Assembly (NCBI RefSeq): GCF_004022215.1
Contig: NZ_SAUZ01000034.1
Location: forward strand, 1-39,352
Source: Paenirhodobacter populi
GTDB taxonomy: Bacteria > Pseudomonadota > Alphaproteobacteria > Rhodobacterales > Rhodobacteraceae
Direction: 5' to 3'
DNA length: 39,352 bases
A model generated the notes under the pieces. It had not been told where the DNA came from. It made no database searches and worked only from the letters and a program-made list of their open reading frames with translations. Positions within the stretch are counted from its first letter, which is position 1; every line of letters begins with the position of its first letter. Positions 32,040-39,352 of the stretch are shown here, in pieces. Made by a program: the position numbers and the translations under genes.

Positions 32040-33140
32040 ATGAGCAAACTCTTCACCCCTATCGCCGCAGGCAGCCTTTCGATGCCGAACCGCGTGGTCA
32101 TCGCGCCGATGTGTCAGTATTCGGCCGAGGAAGGCCGGATGACCGACTGGCACATGATCCATCTTGGTCAGCTTGCATTGTCGGGGGCGGGGCTTTTGAC
32201 CATCGAGGCCACCGCGGTCAGCCCCGAAGGGCGCATCACCTATGCCGATGTCGGCCTGTGGGATGACGCGACCGAAGCCGCCATGGTCCCGGTCCTGAAG
32301 GCGATCCGGCGATGGTCGGATATTCCGGTGGCGATCCAGCTTGCCCATGCCGGGCGCAAGGCCTCGACCGACAAGCCCTGGCAGGGCGGGGCGCAGATCC
32401 CGCCCGGACGGCCGAACGGCTGGCAGACCGTCGCCCCCTCTGCGCAGCCCTTCGCGCCTGACGAGAACGCGCCCGAGGCACTGGACAAGGCCGGGATGGA
32501 TCGCATCCGAGATGCGTTCGCCGAGGCGGCCCGGCGCAGCCTGCGTCTGGGCATCGACGCGATCCAGATCCATGCCGCGCATGGCTACCTGTTGCACCAG
32601 TTTCTCTCGCCTCTGTCGAACCATCGCGAGGATGCGTATGGCGGCAGCCTCGAAAACCGGATGCGCTTTCCGCTGGAGGTCTTCGACGCGGTGAAGGCTG
32701 TCGTGCCGGACGACTATCCGGTCTCGGTCCGGATCTCGGGCACCGATTGGGTCGAGGGTGGCTGGGACATTGGCCAGACCATTGCGCTGGCGCAGGAACT
32801 GCGCGCGCGGGGTTGCGCGGCCATCCATGCCTCCAGCGGCGGGCTGGATCCGCGACAGCAGATCCCCGTCGCACCGGGCTATCAGGTGCCGCTGGCCCGC
32901 GCGGTCAAGGCTGCGGTCGACATGCCGGTGGTGGCGGTGGGGCTGATCACCGCTTTCGACCATGCCGAGTCCATCGTGGCGACGGGAGATGCCGACATGG
33001 TCGCCCTTGCGCGCGGGATCCTCTACGATCCGCGCTGGCCCTGGCACGCAGCGGCGCATCTGGGCGTACAGGTCCACGCCGCGCCGCAATACCTGCGCTG
33101 CCAGCCCCGTGCCCACCGGGCGTTGTTTCTCGATACCTGA
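32040..33140 (+). CDS. Old-yellow-enzyme reductase, YqjM-like
   Basis: A 366-residue FMN-dependent NADPH dehydrogenase/ene-reductase (TIM barrel) that reduces activated C=C bonds. Thermophilic-like (YqjM) OYE residues are seen: PNRVVIAPMCQYSAEEG with Cys25 and Tyr27, QLAHAGRKAS (flavin contact), the substrate-binding His pair in IHAAHGYLLHQFLSPLSNHREDAYGG (H178/H181), and FMN-phosphate binding VAVGLI ... ADMVALARGILYDPRWPW. Length is as expected. GGAG lies upstream of the ATG. It stands alone between repeats, with its own promoter-like sequence. Confidence 0.9.
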   Translation: MSKLFTPIAAGSLSMPNRVVIAPMCQYSAEEGRMTDWHMIHLGQLALSGAGLLTIEATAVSPEGRITYADVGLWDDATEAAMVPVLKAIRRWSDIPVAIQLAHAGRKASTDKPWQGGAQIPPGRPNGWQTVAPSAQPFAPDENAPEALDKAGMDRIRDAFAEAARRSLRLGIDAIQIHAAHGYLLHQFLSPLSNHREDAYGGSLENRMRFPLEVFDAVKAVVPDDYPVSVRISGTDWVEGGWDIGQTIALAQELRARGCAAIHASSGGLDPRQQIPVAPGYQVPLARAVKAAVDMPVVAVGLITAFDHAESIVATGDADMVALARGILYDPRWPWHAAAHLGVQVHAAPQYLRCQPRAHRALFLDT

Positions 33141-33381
33141 GGTCGGGAGGGGGCGCCATCATAAGCCTCCAGCGAATTGAGACGTGAAGTGTAGGTTGCC
33201 TGCTTCCGGGTGAATGATCGCTTGCGTCCAGAAAAGGGGTTCGGCGACATTCCACGCTGTATCAAATTCGAGCGTCGGCTTCGGGGAGTGCTGCAGGGTA
33301 GCAAAACCAAACGGTGGCCGTCCAATATGGGCCGACCTTGACTGCCGGCCCTCACAAGGGCTGAGCAGGCACATCCCTCAA

Positions 33382-33549
33382 TCAAGCATCGGGAGCCGTC
33401 ATTTCCAGCCATTGTACCAGCGCCCGACGGATCATCTCCGGCCGTGTAGGCAAGTCCTTTTCAACGCGCCGACGATCATCAATCGCTGCGATGAGTTCCC
33501 GAGGGAGACGGAGATTTATCGCCTCGGTATCCTTTTTTGGGGGAGCCAC
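33382..33549 (-). CDS. Ribbon-helix-helix protein, 55 aa
   Basis: A short minus-strand gene from a GTG start: APPKKDTEAINLRLPRELIAAIDDRRRVEKDLPTRPEMIRRALVQWLEMTAPDA. The beta strand INLRLPRELI followed by two helices, with TRPEMIRRALVQWL as helix B, is a CopG/RHH fold, a small dimeric DNA binder. An in-frame stop upstream and lack of ATG make GTG 33547-33549 the only plausible start. It is divergent from the 33673 gene; an inverted repeat in the shared promoter region is the likely operator. It may regulate the module to the right or act in partition or TA-type control. Confidence 0.65.
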   Translation of the reverse strand: MAPPKKDTEAINLRLPRELIAAIDDRRRVEKDLPTRPEMIRRALVQWLEMTAPDA

Positions 33550-33571
33550 AGAATTTATCCAATCTCGATAT

Positions 33572-33595
33572 TGACACCATTATTCTAATGTGCCA
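33572..33595. promoter_or_regulatory. Inverted repeat between the RHH gene and its divergent neighbour
   Basis: TGACACCATTA (33572-33582) and TAATGTGCCA (33586-33595) form an imperfect inverted repeat in the divergent promoter region, 22 nt from the RHH GTG. Confidence 0.5.
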
Positions 33596-33672
33596 TATTA
33601 AGCGAGCGAAGGCAAGGGATCCGACCCCCTCGCCTTGCTCTAACCACACTGATCTCGGATAAGGAGACCACC

Positions 33673-34203
33673 ATGGCTGATTTCACGCCTATCACCGTTC
33701 CCGTTGTTTCGGAACCCATCAGCTATTTCCGTCCCTCGCCGCTGAGCGCGCAGTTCACGGCCCTGCTGCCGGTGCTGTCGGCGCATATCGAGGCGGAGCG
33801 CGATCTTGCGCATGTCGACCGGTGGGACGTCGCGTTCATCGACTGGCTCGCGGAAGCCGAACAGACCCGCGCCGACCTGGAAGCCGCGCTGAATACGCTG
33901 TGCGAGACCGAGGTCCAGCGGCGGGAGGACAAGCCGCTGCTGCGGATGGCGATGCTGACCCGCATGATGCTCGCGAGCGAAGATGCGCAGGAGTTCCTCC
34001 AGCTGCACAGCCTGCCCCAGCGGATGCCGTCGATGTTCCGCTGTGCCGGAGATCATCCGGTTGCGGCGCGGACGAACCTCTTGCTGAGCGAAGTGCTGAT
34101 CCGACTCGATGCGCTGGCCTCCCTGCCGGATTATCTCGATCCGATCGAGGTCGAGGCGGAGGCTCCCGTCGCGGACAGCCTCGCCTTCGCCCCGGCGCTG
34201 TAA
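33673..34203 (+). CDS. Hypothetical protein, 176 aa, first gene of AAA/nuclease module
   Basis: An intact, acidic, mostly helical protein (PLSAQFTALLPVLSAHIEAERDLAHVDRWDVAFIDWLAEAEQTRADLEAALNTL) with no recognised domain. AAGGAG precedes the ATG. High G+C and codon use match the following PD-(D/E)XK and AAA/M41 genes, and all three run in the same direction, each with its own strong ribosome site. Function is unknown. Confidence 0.65.
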   Translation: MADFTPITVPVVSEPISYFRPSPLSAQFTALLPVLSAHIEAERDLAHVDRWDVAFIDWLAEAEQTRADLEAALNTLCETEVQRREDKPLLRMAMLTRMMLASEDAQEFLQLHSLPQRMPSMFRCAGDHPVAARTNLLLSEVLIRLDALASLPDYLDPIEVEAEAPVADSLAFAPAL

Positions 34204-34225
34204 ACAGCCCTGACCTTCCCGCCTT

Positions 34226-34276
34226 CTGACCGGTGTCGCTGCCAGCTCCTCTTCGGGGCGAGCGCACGCCGGTCAG
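34226..34276 (+). terminator. Long hairpin after the 176-aa gene
   Basis: CTGACCGG (34226-34233) pairs with CCGGTCAG (34269-34276); imperfect pairing continues inward. It begins 22 nt after the stop codon and has no T-run. Confidence 0.45.
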
Positions 34277-34459
34277 GCCAAATGTTCCGGCACACGCCAA
34301 TCCCGACCAGATTTTCCGTAGCACTCCGAGCCCGTTCAGACCGCACGCCCCGGCATTTTTCAGCCCCCAAAGCTGGATTTTCCACGGTCTCGGACGCCGT
34401 TCAGGCTGCACATATCGGATTTTCCATGACCCCTCCCCCTTCCCAAGGAGTTCCGCTCC
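34277..34459 (+). repeat. Degenerate intergenic repeats (GATTTTCC / TTCAG type)
   Basis: GATTTTCC occurs at 34310, 34376 and 34418, and TTCAG-x-CxGCAC at 34334 and 34400 (66 bp apart). No gene is present before the AAGGAG site of the next gene. Similar elements recur at 35062-35163 and near 39150. Confidence 0.5.
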
Positions 34460-35038
34460 ATGACGTTTCAACCATTGCTCCCCGGGCTGCTGCCCCGGCC
34501 GCCGCTGTGTCTGCCGCCCGGATCGCATCATCTCTGGGCTTTCCCGGACCTGTCGCGCGAAGACCGCTGCCGCCATGCCAAGGCGCTTGGCCTCGCCGGC
34601 GAATGCCTCGTCGACAGCCTCCTGCTGCGCTACGGCCTGTCGGTGATGCGGCTGCCCGAGTTCACCGCCGTCGACCGGCTGATCCTGCATCCCGAGCAGA
34701 TCCTGCGGCTGCAGGTGAAGACCACCACCGCGCGCCAGAACGGTGCCTGGTTTTTCAACGCCCATCATGGCTATGGCCGCTCGCCACAGGGCCTGCGGCC
34801 CTATGAGCCCGATGCGTTCGACCTGCTGGCGCTGGTGGTGCTGCCGGAGAATGCGGTGGTCTTCACTGCTGAACGCCGGAGCCGCCACCGGGTCCGCGAT
34901 GCCGAGCTCGCCATGATCAAGGCCGATCCCCGGCTGAGCCTCGAAGCCGCGTTCTGGTCCTTGGGCCTGTCCGTGCCCGGCCCGGACGGACCAGTTCTGG
35001 GCGAAGCGCTGGAACCGGACGCGCCCTCGATACCCTGA
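34460..35038 (+). CDS. PD-(D/E)XK nuclease-like protein
   Basis: A 192-residue protein. The core reads KALGLAGECLVDSLLLRYGLSVMRLPEFTAVDRLILHPEQILRLQVKTTT: Glu in AGE (48), Asp in VDRLI (72) and Q-V-K (85-87) give the E...D...QxK catalytic pattern of the PD-(D/E)XK superfamily, close to the group-I-intron endonuclease/Holliday-junction-resolvase-like subset. The C-terminal third (DAFDLLALVVLPENAVVFTAE) completes the alpha/beta fold. AAGGAG lies upstream of the ATG. Placed between a 176-aa unknown and an AAA/M41 protease gene, it may be the DNA-acting part of that module. The target is unknown. Confidence 0.65.
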   Translation: MTFQPLLPGLLPRPPLCLPPGSHHLWAFPDLSREDRCRHAKALGLAGECLVDSLLLRYGLSVMRLPEFTAVDRLILHPEQILRLQVKTTTARQNGAWFFNAHHGYGRSPQGLRPYEPDAFDLLALVVLPENAVVFTAERRSRHRVRDAELAMIKADPRLSLEAAFWSLGLSVPGPDGPVLGEALEPDAPSIP

Positions 35039-35061
35039 TCGGCGCCAGACAGATTGGGCGA

Positions 35062-35163
35062 TTTTTTCTGGATCAAGCAGGAACGTATCTGGCTTTTTTC
35101 TGGATCGCGCAGGTTTGGAGCCGGATTTTTTTCTGGACCGTTCAGAGCCGTATCCGTTTTTTT
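35062..35163 (+). repeat. Four imperfect ~32-bp repeats with oligo-T runs
   Basis: Units begin with T6-T7 runs at 35062, 35094, 35126 and 35157, mostly followed by CTGGATC or CTGGACC. The spacing is 31-33 bp. They follow the PD-(D/E)XK gene and may act as serial terminators or as a protein-binding array. Confidence 0.6.
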
Positions 35164-35376
35164 GCGACGCGCCCCGTCACAGAAAATCCGGAGCCACACG
35201 CCGACCTCTCAGGTGGATACCTTCAAAGGACACTGTTTTCGCTGACATTTTGTAAAAAACCGAACGCTCTCGGTCTGTCCCTATCCCGATCTTCCCGCTT
35301 TTTCCCCCACCCCTCACAAAACCCTCTCCCCGGCCCACTCCGGGAAGACCGCCCCCTTTTTCCTCGGAGGTCAGCC

Positions 35377-37731
35377 ATGACGCCGCACCCGACCCAACCC
35401 GTTCCGATGAACACCACCGCGGATACCGCACCCACCCCGGCAACTCTGGCGACCGCATCCACTCCGGCTGCCCCAGCCTCCACGAGGCCCACCTCGCGGC
35501 CGGCGTGGTGGAGCTTCGCCCGCTCGGCGGTCGAACGGCTGCGCCAGCACACCGCCGACAGCGTTGGCACCTGTTTCTCGCCCTTCGAGATGTCCGATGA
35601 CATCGGCGACACGATCCCGGCCTCGCCAGAAGCCCCCAAACCCTCGGTCCTCGAGCTGCTCGGCGAAGGCCCGGGCCTGACCGATCTCCCCGACGAGATC
35701 GCGCAAACCCTGCGCGACGAGGGCGGCGATCCTTTCGCGGTCTCGGTGACCGGGACCGACGCGCCCGCCATTCCGCTCCCCGCCGGCGCCCTGCTGACGG
35801 TGGTCCGCCTCGCCGCCAGCTTCGGCACTGACGGTATCGCGGCGGCGCTGCGCCCGGGCGCGGTCACCGTGTTGCGCGGCGTTCTCCCCGATGACACCGA
35901 GGCCCTGCGGAGTTTGCTGGCCCATCTCCTGCCGCCCGGCTGGCAGGTAAAAAACCCGGTGCGCGGCGTCCGCGTGGGCCCGAACACGCTGGTCTTCCTG
36001 GAGACGACCCGTGACAGCAAGGGCAAGCTCAGCGAGCTGGCCGTCTTCGAACTCCGGCGCAAGATCCGCGACGCGCTGGACAGCGCGACGCCGGTGCTGA
36101 TCGCCCTGCCCCCGGATCTCGACCTGCCGCCGGCCCTGATGCCGCAGGCGCTGGACCAGAGCCGGTTCGTGCCGGTCAGCGCCGATATCCTGATCGCGGC
36201 GCTCTGCGCCAGCCATTCGGCGACGCGGCGGATCGACGAAGAGGCGGTCCGCGCCGCCCTGCCCTCGGAGGTGCTGCTCGCCGATCTGCCGATGCTGGGC
36301 TTTGCCCTCGCGATGCAGGCGAAGACGGCGCGGGCCGTTGCCGAACGGATCGCGGCGATGGTGGCTCAGGCGGCGCCGGGTCCCGACACCGGTCCCTGGC
36401 TCGAGGACATCCACGGCGACACGCCCGCGCTCCGGGCCGCGCGCCAGATCGTGCGCGACCTGCGCCGCTGGAAGACGGGCGAGGTCGCCTGGGCAGACCT
36501 GACCCGCACCCTGCTGCTCTATGGTCCGCCCGGCACCGGCAAGAGCTGGATCGCCCGCGCGATGGGGAACAGCGCAGGCTTCTCGGTGGTGACCGGCACT
36601 TTTGGGCAATGGCAGGCGGCGGGGCATCTCGGCGACATGCTGCGCGAGATGCGCCAGACCTTTGCGGATGCCCGGGCCAGCGCCCCGAGCGTGCTGATCA
36701 TCGACGAGATCGATGCCGTGGGCTCGCGCGAAGGTAGCGACACGCATGGCAGGTCCTATCGGACCCAGGTGATCAACGCCTTCCTCGCCGAGATGGACAG
36801 CATCGCACGCGAAGAAGGCGTGATCGTCGTCGGCACCTGCAACCATCCCGAGTTGATCGACCCCGCCGTGCTGCGGGCGGGGCGGTTCGACATGAAGGTC
36901 GCCCTGCCGCTCCCCGATGCCGATGCGCTGTTCGGCGTGTTCCGGCACGGCCTGCCGGACTGGTCGGAAGCCGTGCTGCGCGATCTGGCGTCGCGCGCCG
37001 TCGGCTGCTCCTCGGCCGATGTCGACGCTGTCATCCGGCAGGCCCGGGCGGCAGCGCGTGGGGCCGGGCGCGACCTCACGCCCGAAGACCTGCGCAAGGT
37101 CTTTGCCCCGCCGCAGGATGCCGCGATCGACCACCGGATCGCGCTGCACGAATGCGGCCATGCCATCGCCTGCGCCGCGCTCGGGATCGGCCCGGTGCAG
37201 CGGATCCTGATCGAGCGCGAGGGCAGCGGCATGACGATGATCGATGCGGCGCCCAAGCACGGCACGCTTTCGGACATGCGGGACCGGCTGGCGCAACTCA
37301 TGGCCGGCCGCGCCGCCGAGCGTCTGGTGCTGGGCGATGTTTCCGCCGGTGCCGGAGGCGGGCCGAACTCCGACCTCGCGTTGGCGACGGGGATCGCCAC
37401 CGCGATCCATACCCAGTTCGGCCTCGGCCTGCACGGCCCCGCCTGGCTTGGTGAGAACGACACCCAGAACCTGCGCGATCCGGCCCTCCGCGCCCGCGTT
37501 CAGCGCCAGATCGAGGACGCCGAGCGCCGGGCCGCGCAGATCCTCACTGCCAATCGCCCCCTCCTTGAGGAGATGGCCGGGGCGCTGATGCAAATCAGGG
37601 ACATGGATGCCGGAGACGCCGGGGAATGGCTGGAGCGGGTTCGGACGGAGGAGGTGGGCCCGGCACCCGAAGATATCTCCACACCCGACAGTGTCGCGAC
37701 GACGGTGACGGAAGGAAGCACTCCTGAATGA
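35377..37731 (+). CDS. Soluble FtsH-like AAA+ ATPase / M41 zinc protease
   Basis: A 784-residue protein with a long N-terminal region (about 1-340) lacking the two membrane helices of FtsH. The AAA+ domain has Walker A GPPGTGKS (383-390), Walker B VLIIDE (439-444) and the arginine-finger region LRAGRFD (499-505). The M41 domain has the zinc motif HECGH (591-595) and third ligand Asp666 in GPNSDLALAT. The pore-loop position normally FVG in FtsH aligns with AAG (WQAAGHLG), so the aromatic substrate-gripping residue is missing. GGAGGT lies before the ATG. It is probably an ATP-dependent protease acting on soluble targets, perhaps partner proteins of this module. Confidence 0.8.
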   Translation: MTPHPTQPVPMNTTADTAPTPATLATASTPAAPASTRPTSRPAWWSFARSAVERLRQHTADSVGTCFSPFEMSDDIGDTIPASPEAPKPSVLELLGEGPGLTDLPDEIAQTLRDEGGDPFAVSVTGTDAPAIPLPAGALLTVVRLAASFGTDGIAAALRPGAVTVLRGVLPDDTEALRSLLAHLLPPGWQVKNPVRGVRVGPNTLVFLETTRDSKGKLSELAVFELRRKIRDALDSATPVLIALPPDLDLPPALMPQALDQSRFVPVSADILIAALCASHSATRRIDEEAVRAALPSEVLLADLPMLGFALAMQAKTARAVAERIAAMVAQAAPGPDTGPWLEDIHGDTPALRAARQIVRDLRRWKTGEVAWADLTRTLLLYGPPGTGKSWIARAMGNSAGFSVVTGTFGQWQAAGHLGDMLREMRQTFADARASAPSVLIIDEIDAVGSREGSDTHGRSYRTQVINAFLAEMDSIAREEGVIVVGTCNHPELIDPAVLRAGRFDMKVALPLPDADALFGVFRHGLPDWSEAVLRDLASRAVGCSSADVDAVIRQARAAARGAGRDLTPEDLRKVFAPPQDAAIDHRIALHECGHAIACAALGIGPVQRILIEREGSGMTMIDAAPKHGTLSDMRDRLAQLMAGRAAERLVLGDVSAGAGGGPNSDLALATGIATAIHTQFGLGLHGPAWLGENDTQNLRDPALRARVQRQIEDAERRAAQILTANRPLLEEMAGALMQIRDMDAGDAGEWLERVRTEEVGPAPEDISTPDSVATTVTEGSTPE

Positions 37732-37742
37732 TCAACTGAACC

Positions 37743-37770
37743 GCCCCGGCGCAGACGCCCGCGCCGGGGC
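37743..37770 (+). terminator. Terminator-like hairpin after the AAA/M41 gene
   Basis: A perfect 10-bp stem (GCCCCGGCGC / GCGCCGGGGC) with an 8-nt loop lies 11 nt past the stop codon; CTCTCT rather than a T-run follows. Confidence 0.65.
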
Positions 37771-37785
37771 CTCTCTGGTGCCGCC

Positions 37786-38320
37786 CATCATCGCCAGGCC
37801 ACCAGGGTCAGGAGCGGCAAAAAAAAATCCGCAGATGATATTTTCCAGGAAAGGGATCGATGAACACATCATCAGCGCAGCCCCATGACGCCTGTAACGC
37901 AATCTTCTGTTTTGCGCGCAAAATGCGTTACGCGCGCTCCGGAAAGGCCAGGATCACCGCCTCATGCCGCAGTCTTCCGGTCCCGGTGCCCGCACCGGAT
38001 ACGCCCCGGGATCAGCCATCATCGCCAGACCGCTCTGGGCAATCTGTAACGCAAAACGCAAGCAGTAACGCAGAGCGCGTTACGAACGCGGGGAATGCAA
38101 AGCACTGTTTTGCGCGCAAAATGCGTTACGCGTGCTCCAGAAAGGCCAGGATCACCGCCTCATGCCGCAGCCTTCTGGTCCCGGTGCCCGCACCGGATAC
38201 GCCCCGGGATCAGCCATCATCGCCAGACCGCCAGGGTCAATCCGTAACGCCAAACGCGGGCAATAATGCAGGGAACGATAGCACCGTTGTTTTTCCCGGA
38301 TGCGTTACGGACCTGCTCCA
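37786..38320. repeat. Direct repeats (198-bp period) with GTAACGC/GCGTTAC boxes
   Basis: Two near-identical blocks of about 140 bp (about 37905-38045 and 38103-38243) are offset by 198 bp, and part of the unit (ATCATCGCCAG-CC-CCAGGGTC) also appears at about 37789. Eight GTAACG/CGTTAC boxes lie at 37894, 37924, 38046, 38065, 38076, 38122, 38244 and 38301, in both orientations. Each block begins with the perfect palindrome TTTTGCGCGCAAAA (37910-37923, 38108-38121) next to TGCGTTAC. The 189-codon frame that spans it is considered non-coding. It could be an iteron/origin region or a regulator-binding array. Confidence 0.8.
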
Positions 38321-38447
38321 AAGCCCCATCGGCTTGACGAAAGCGTGGCACTTTTCAGGACAGGCGGGAACAGGCTTCAGGAGGAACATCTCAACACTGG
38401 AGTGTCCGGAAAGCCCTCCGCCCACCTGAGCGCCCTCCCCCAAACGC

Positions 38448-38475
38448 CCGAAGGCAGCCCTTGGGCTGCCTTCGG
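38448..38475 (-). terminator. Strong hairpin downstream of the Cys-rich gene
   Basis: A perfect 13-bp inverted repeat (CCGAAGGCAGCCC / GGGCTGCCTTCGG) with almost no loop lies 34 nt past the stop codon of the minus-strand gene. Confidence 0.65.
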
Positions 38476-38509
38476 CAAACGTGGTGTCAAAGGCCGGGCC
38501 GGAGACCCG

Positions 38510-38704
38510 TCATTCAGCTGCGAACTTCGTCGCGAACTCGCCGCACCAGTCGGTCGGCTTGACGACAGGCCAGAAGCCGCGGCTGTCGGCGTCCTTCTGG
38601 GTCACCGGCGGGTTGGCGCGGCACAGACCGGCATCGGAGAGCTGGCTGTCGGAGTTGGCGGCATGGATTTCATAGAACGCGCAGGCGTTGCAGTTATGGG
38701 CCAT
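38510..38704 (-). CDS. Small Cys-rich conserved protein, 64 aa
   Basis: [64 protein letters not shown]. Four cysteines (CNAC, GLC, WCGEF) could bind zinc or an Fe-S centre. The pattern C-x2-C ... GLCRxNPPV ... WPVxxxTDWCGxF recurs in small Rhodobacterales proteins of unknown function. The start is fixed by a perfect AGGAGGT five bases upstream; a longer frame exists but lacks this signal. A clear promoter lies at 38774-38802, and a strong hairpin follows the gene. Confidence 0.75.
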   Translation of the reverse strand: MAHNCNACAFYEIHAANSDSQLSDAGLCRANPPVTQKDADSRGFWPVVKPTDWCGEFATKFAAE

Positions 38705-38773
38705 GATGACCTCCTGGCTGGCAAAATGTGGATCGCTCGCTGGCTTTCGGCTGGCTTGCTGTCTCTTGAACCC

Positions 38774-38802
38774 CATATAGGCAGCGCGTCAGGCACCGTC
38801 AA
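38774..38802 (-). promoter_or_regulatory. Sigma70-like promoter of the Cys-rich gene
   Basis: On the minus strand, TTGACG (38802-38797), a 17-bp spacer and TATATG (38779-38774) match the sigma70 arrangement, 70 nt upstream of the start codon. Confidence 0.65.
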
Positions 38803-39228
38803 GTTTTTTCTGTTTATTATCATATAATTGAGTGATTTCATCGGCGATTTTCATCTGAGGTTTTAGGTCAGGTTTGGATATGGGAGGAGGAAGAATGAGG
38901 ATGATCTGCGGGATGGGAGAAGGGGCACAACACGGCGCGGCTCCTGAACGCCGGGCAGTTTTGGCGCCCCTGTCGTCAGCGCATGCGCACCGGTCTCTCG
39001 ATCGTCCAGAGCGCCGGAGATTGCCAAAAAATCGCAGTCTTACGTAAGATTCCGAAAGACCTGAGCAAATCCCTGACCGCAAGCACAGGATTGACGGATC
39101 GGGCAGAGCAAAATCCGTTTCACATCCGCGGTTCACCTCCCAATCGGGTCCATTCCGGCCAGTTTTCCACAATCACGCGCATTCAGAGCCCTTCTCCGCG
39201 GCTGTTTCCATGCCCGAGGCCCCTGCCG
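38803..39228. other. Gene-free stretch
   Basis: Only short frames without domains are seen. Near 39158-39210 the order CAGTTTTCC, ATTCAGAGC, GGCTGTTTCC resembles the degenerate repeats at 34277-34459. Confidence 0.4.
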
Positions 39229-39352
39229 ATGCCCTATAATCCTCTCAACGAGCACGGGAGCTTTCCCGATCAGGATCATCATCAGAGAACGCCCCGGAAC
39301 AGCCGCCGGGAGCGCGGGGAGAACCTTTGCCAATGGCACGGGACCGGAGAAG
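39229..39352 (+). CDS. Possible partial gene at the window edge
   Basis: An ATG at 39229 opens a frame (MPYNPLNEHGSFPDQDHHQR...) that stays open to the end of the window, 41 codons. GAGG lies nine bases upstream. It has no recognisable domain and is too short to judge. Confidence 0.2.
   Translation, partial: MPYNPLNEHGSFPDQDHHQRTPRNSRRERGENLCQWHGTGE

Noticed and set aside
31554-33116. 520-codon minus-strand frame
   Set aside because: Antisense to the old-yellow-enzyme gene, which has all flavin and substrate residues.
35371-37593. 740-codon minus-strand frame
   Set aside because: Antisense to the AAA/M41 gene; composition is typical of reverse frames of GC-rich genes.
37860-38429. 189-residue frame across the repeat region
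   Set aside because: It exists because the 198-bp period is divisible by three; substitutions between copies change amino acids freely, and no start signal was seen.
38789-39172. 127-codon minus-strand frame upstream of the Cys-rich gene
   Set aside because: It overlaps the promoter region, has no domain and no ribosome site.

Overview
The window looks like accessory DNA (plasmid or genomic island) from a Rhodobacteraceae-type alphaproteobacterium, Paracoccus-like. This rests on high G+C, the style of the dispersed palindromic repeats, a Cys-rich 64-residue protein typical of the group, and family resemblances. No rRNA, tRNA or core locus is present, so genus is inference only. Several lower-G+C stretches (about 860-1480, 17.9-18.1 kb, 26-31.5 kb) and many transposase fragments point to repeated insertion and decay.

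Left end (1-5000): nested IS debris (IS3, IS110, an IS66/recombinase mosaic), a gene-free stretch with two CRP-like palindromes, a RES toxin with an unusually long antitoxin, and the C-terminal half of a Bcr/CflA-type MFS exporter cut by an IS3 fragment.

Catabolic operon (5024-17901, minus strand): ten tightly packed genes in the order TPP enzyme, ABC substrate-binding protein, ABC ATPase, two permeases, HyuA, HyuB, M24 peptidase, GntR/FCD regulator, Cds1-like PLP lyase. Overlapping stop/start codons join most cistrons. Hairpins flank the substrate-binding cistron and one follows the last gene. A perfect palindrome (TCTGTATACAGA) lies just upstream of the first start codon. The set reads as uptake and hydrolysis of a cyclic amide (hydantoin, oxoproline or thiazolidine type) followed by amino-acid cleavage.

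18.1-20.9 kb: two decayed IS elements, IS256-like and IS3-like, both with recognisable terminal inverted repeats. The IS3-like one has acquired two short palindromic insertions.

21.4-24.5 kb: a Slam-like outer-membrane barrel divergent from a TbpB-like lipoprotein, a broken DMT transporter, and a small XRE regulator. A 17-bp motif is shared between the barrel/lipoprotein promoter region and the XRE promoter, suggesting one small regulon for surface lipoprotein export.

24.6-31.5 kb: an unusual protein with two XRE helix-turn-helix domains fused to an adenine-methyltransferase-like domain, a 17-copy 8-bp tandem repeat, a family-1 uracil-DNA glycosylase behind a truncated partner, an IS5/IS903 remnant, and two unrecognised proteins of 550 and 290 residues.

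32-39.3 kb: an old-yellow-enzyme reductase, then a module made of a ribbon-helix-helix protein (55 aa), a 176-aa unknown, a PD-(D/E)XK nuclease-like protein and a soluble FtsH-like AAA+/M41 protease. It is followed by a repeat region with eight GTAACGC/GCGTTAC boxes and the Cys-rich small protein. This module and the Slam/XRE regulon are the best candidates for undescribed systems.
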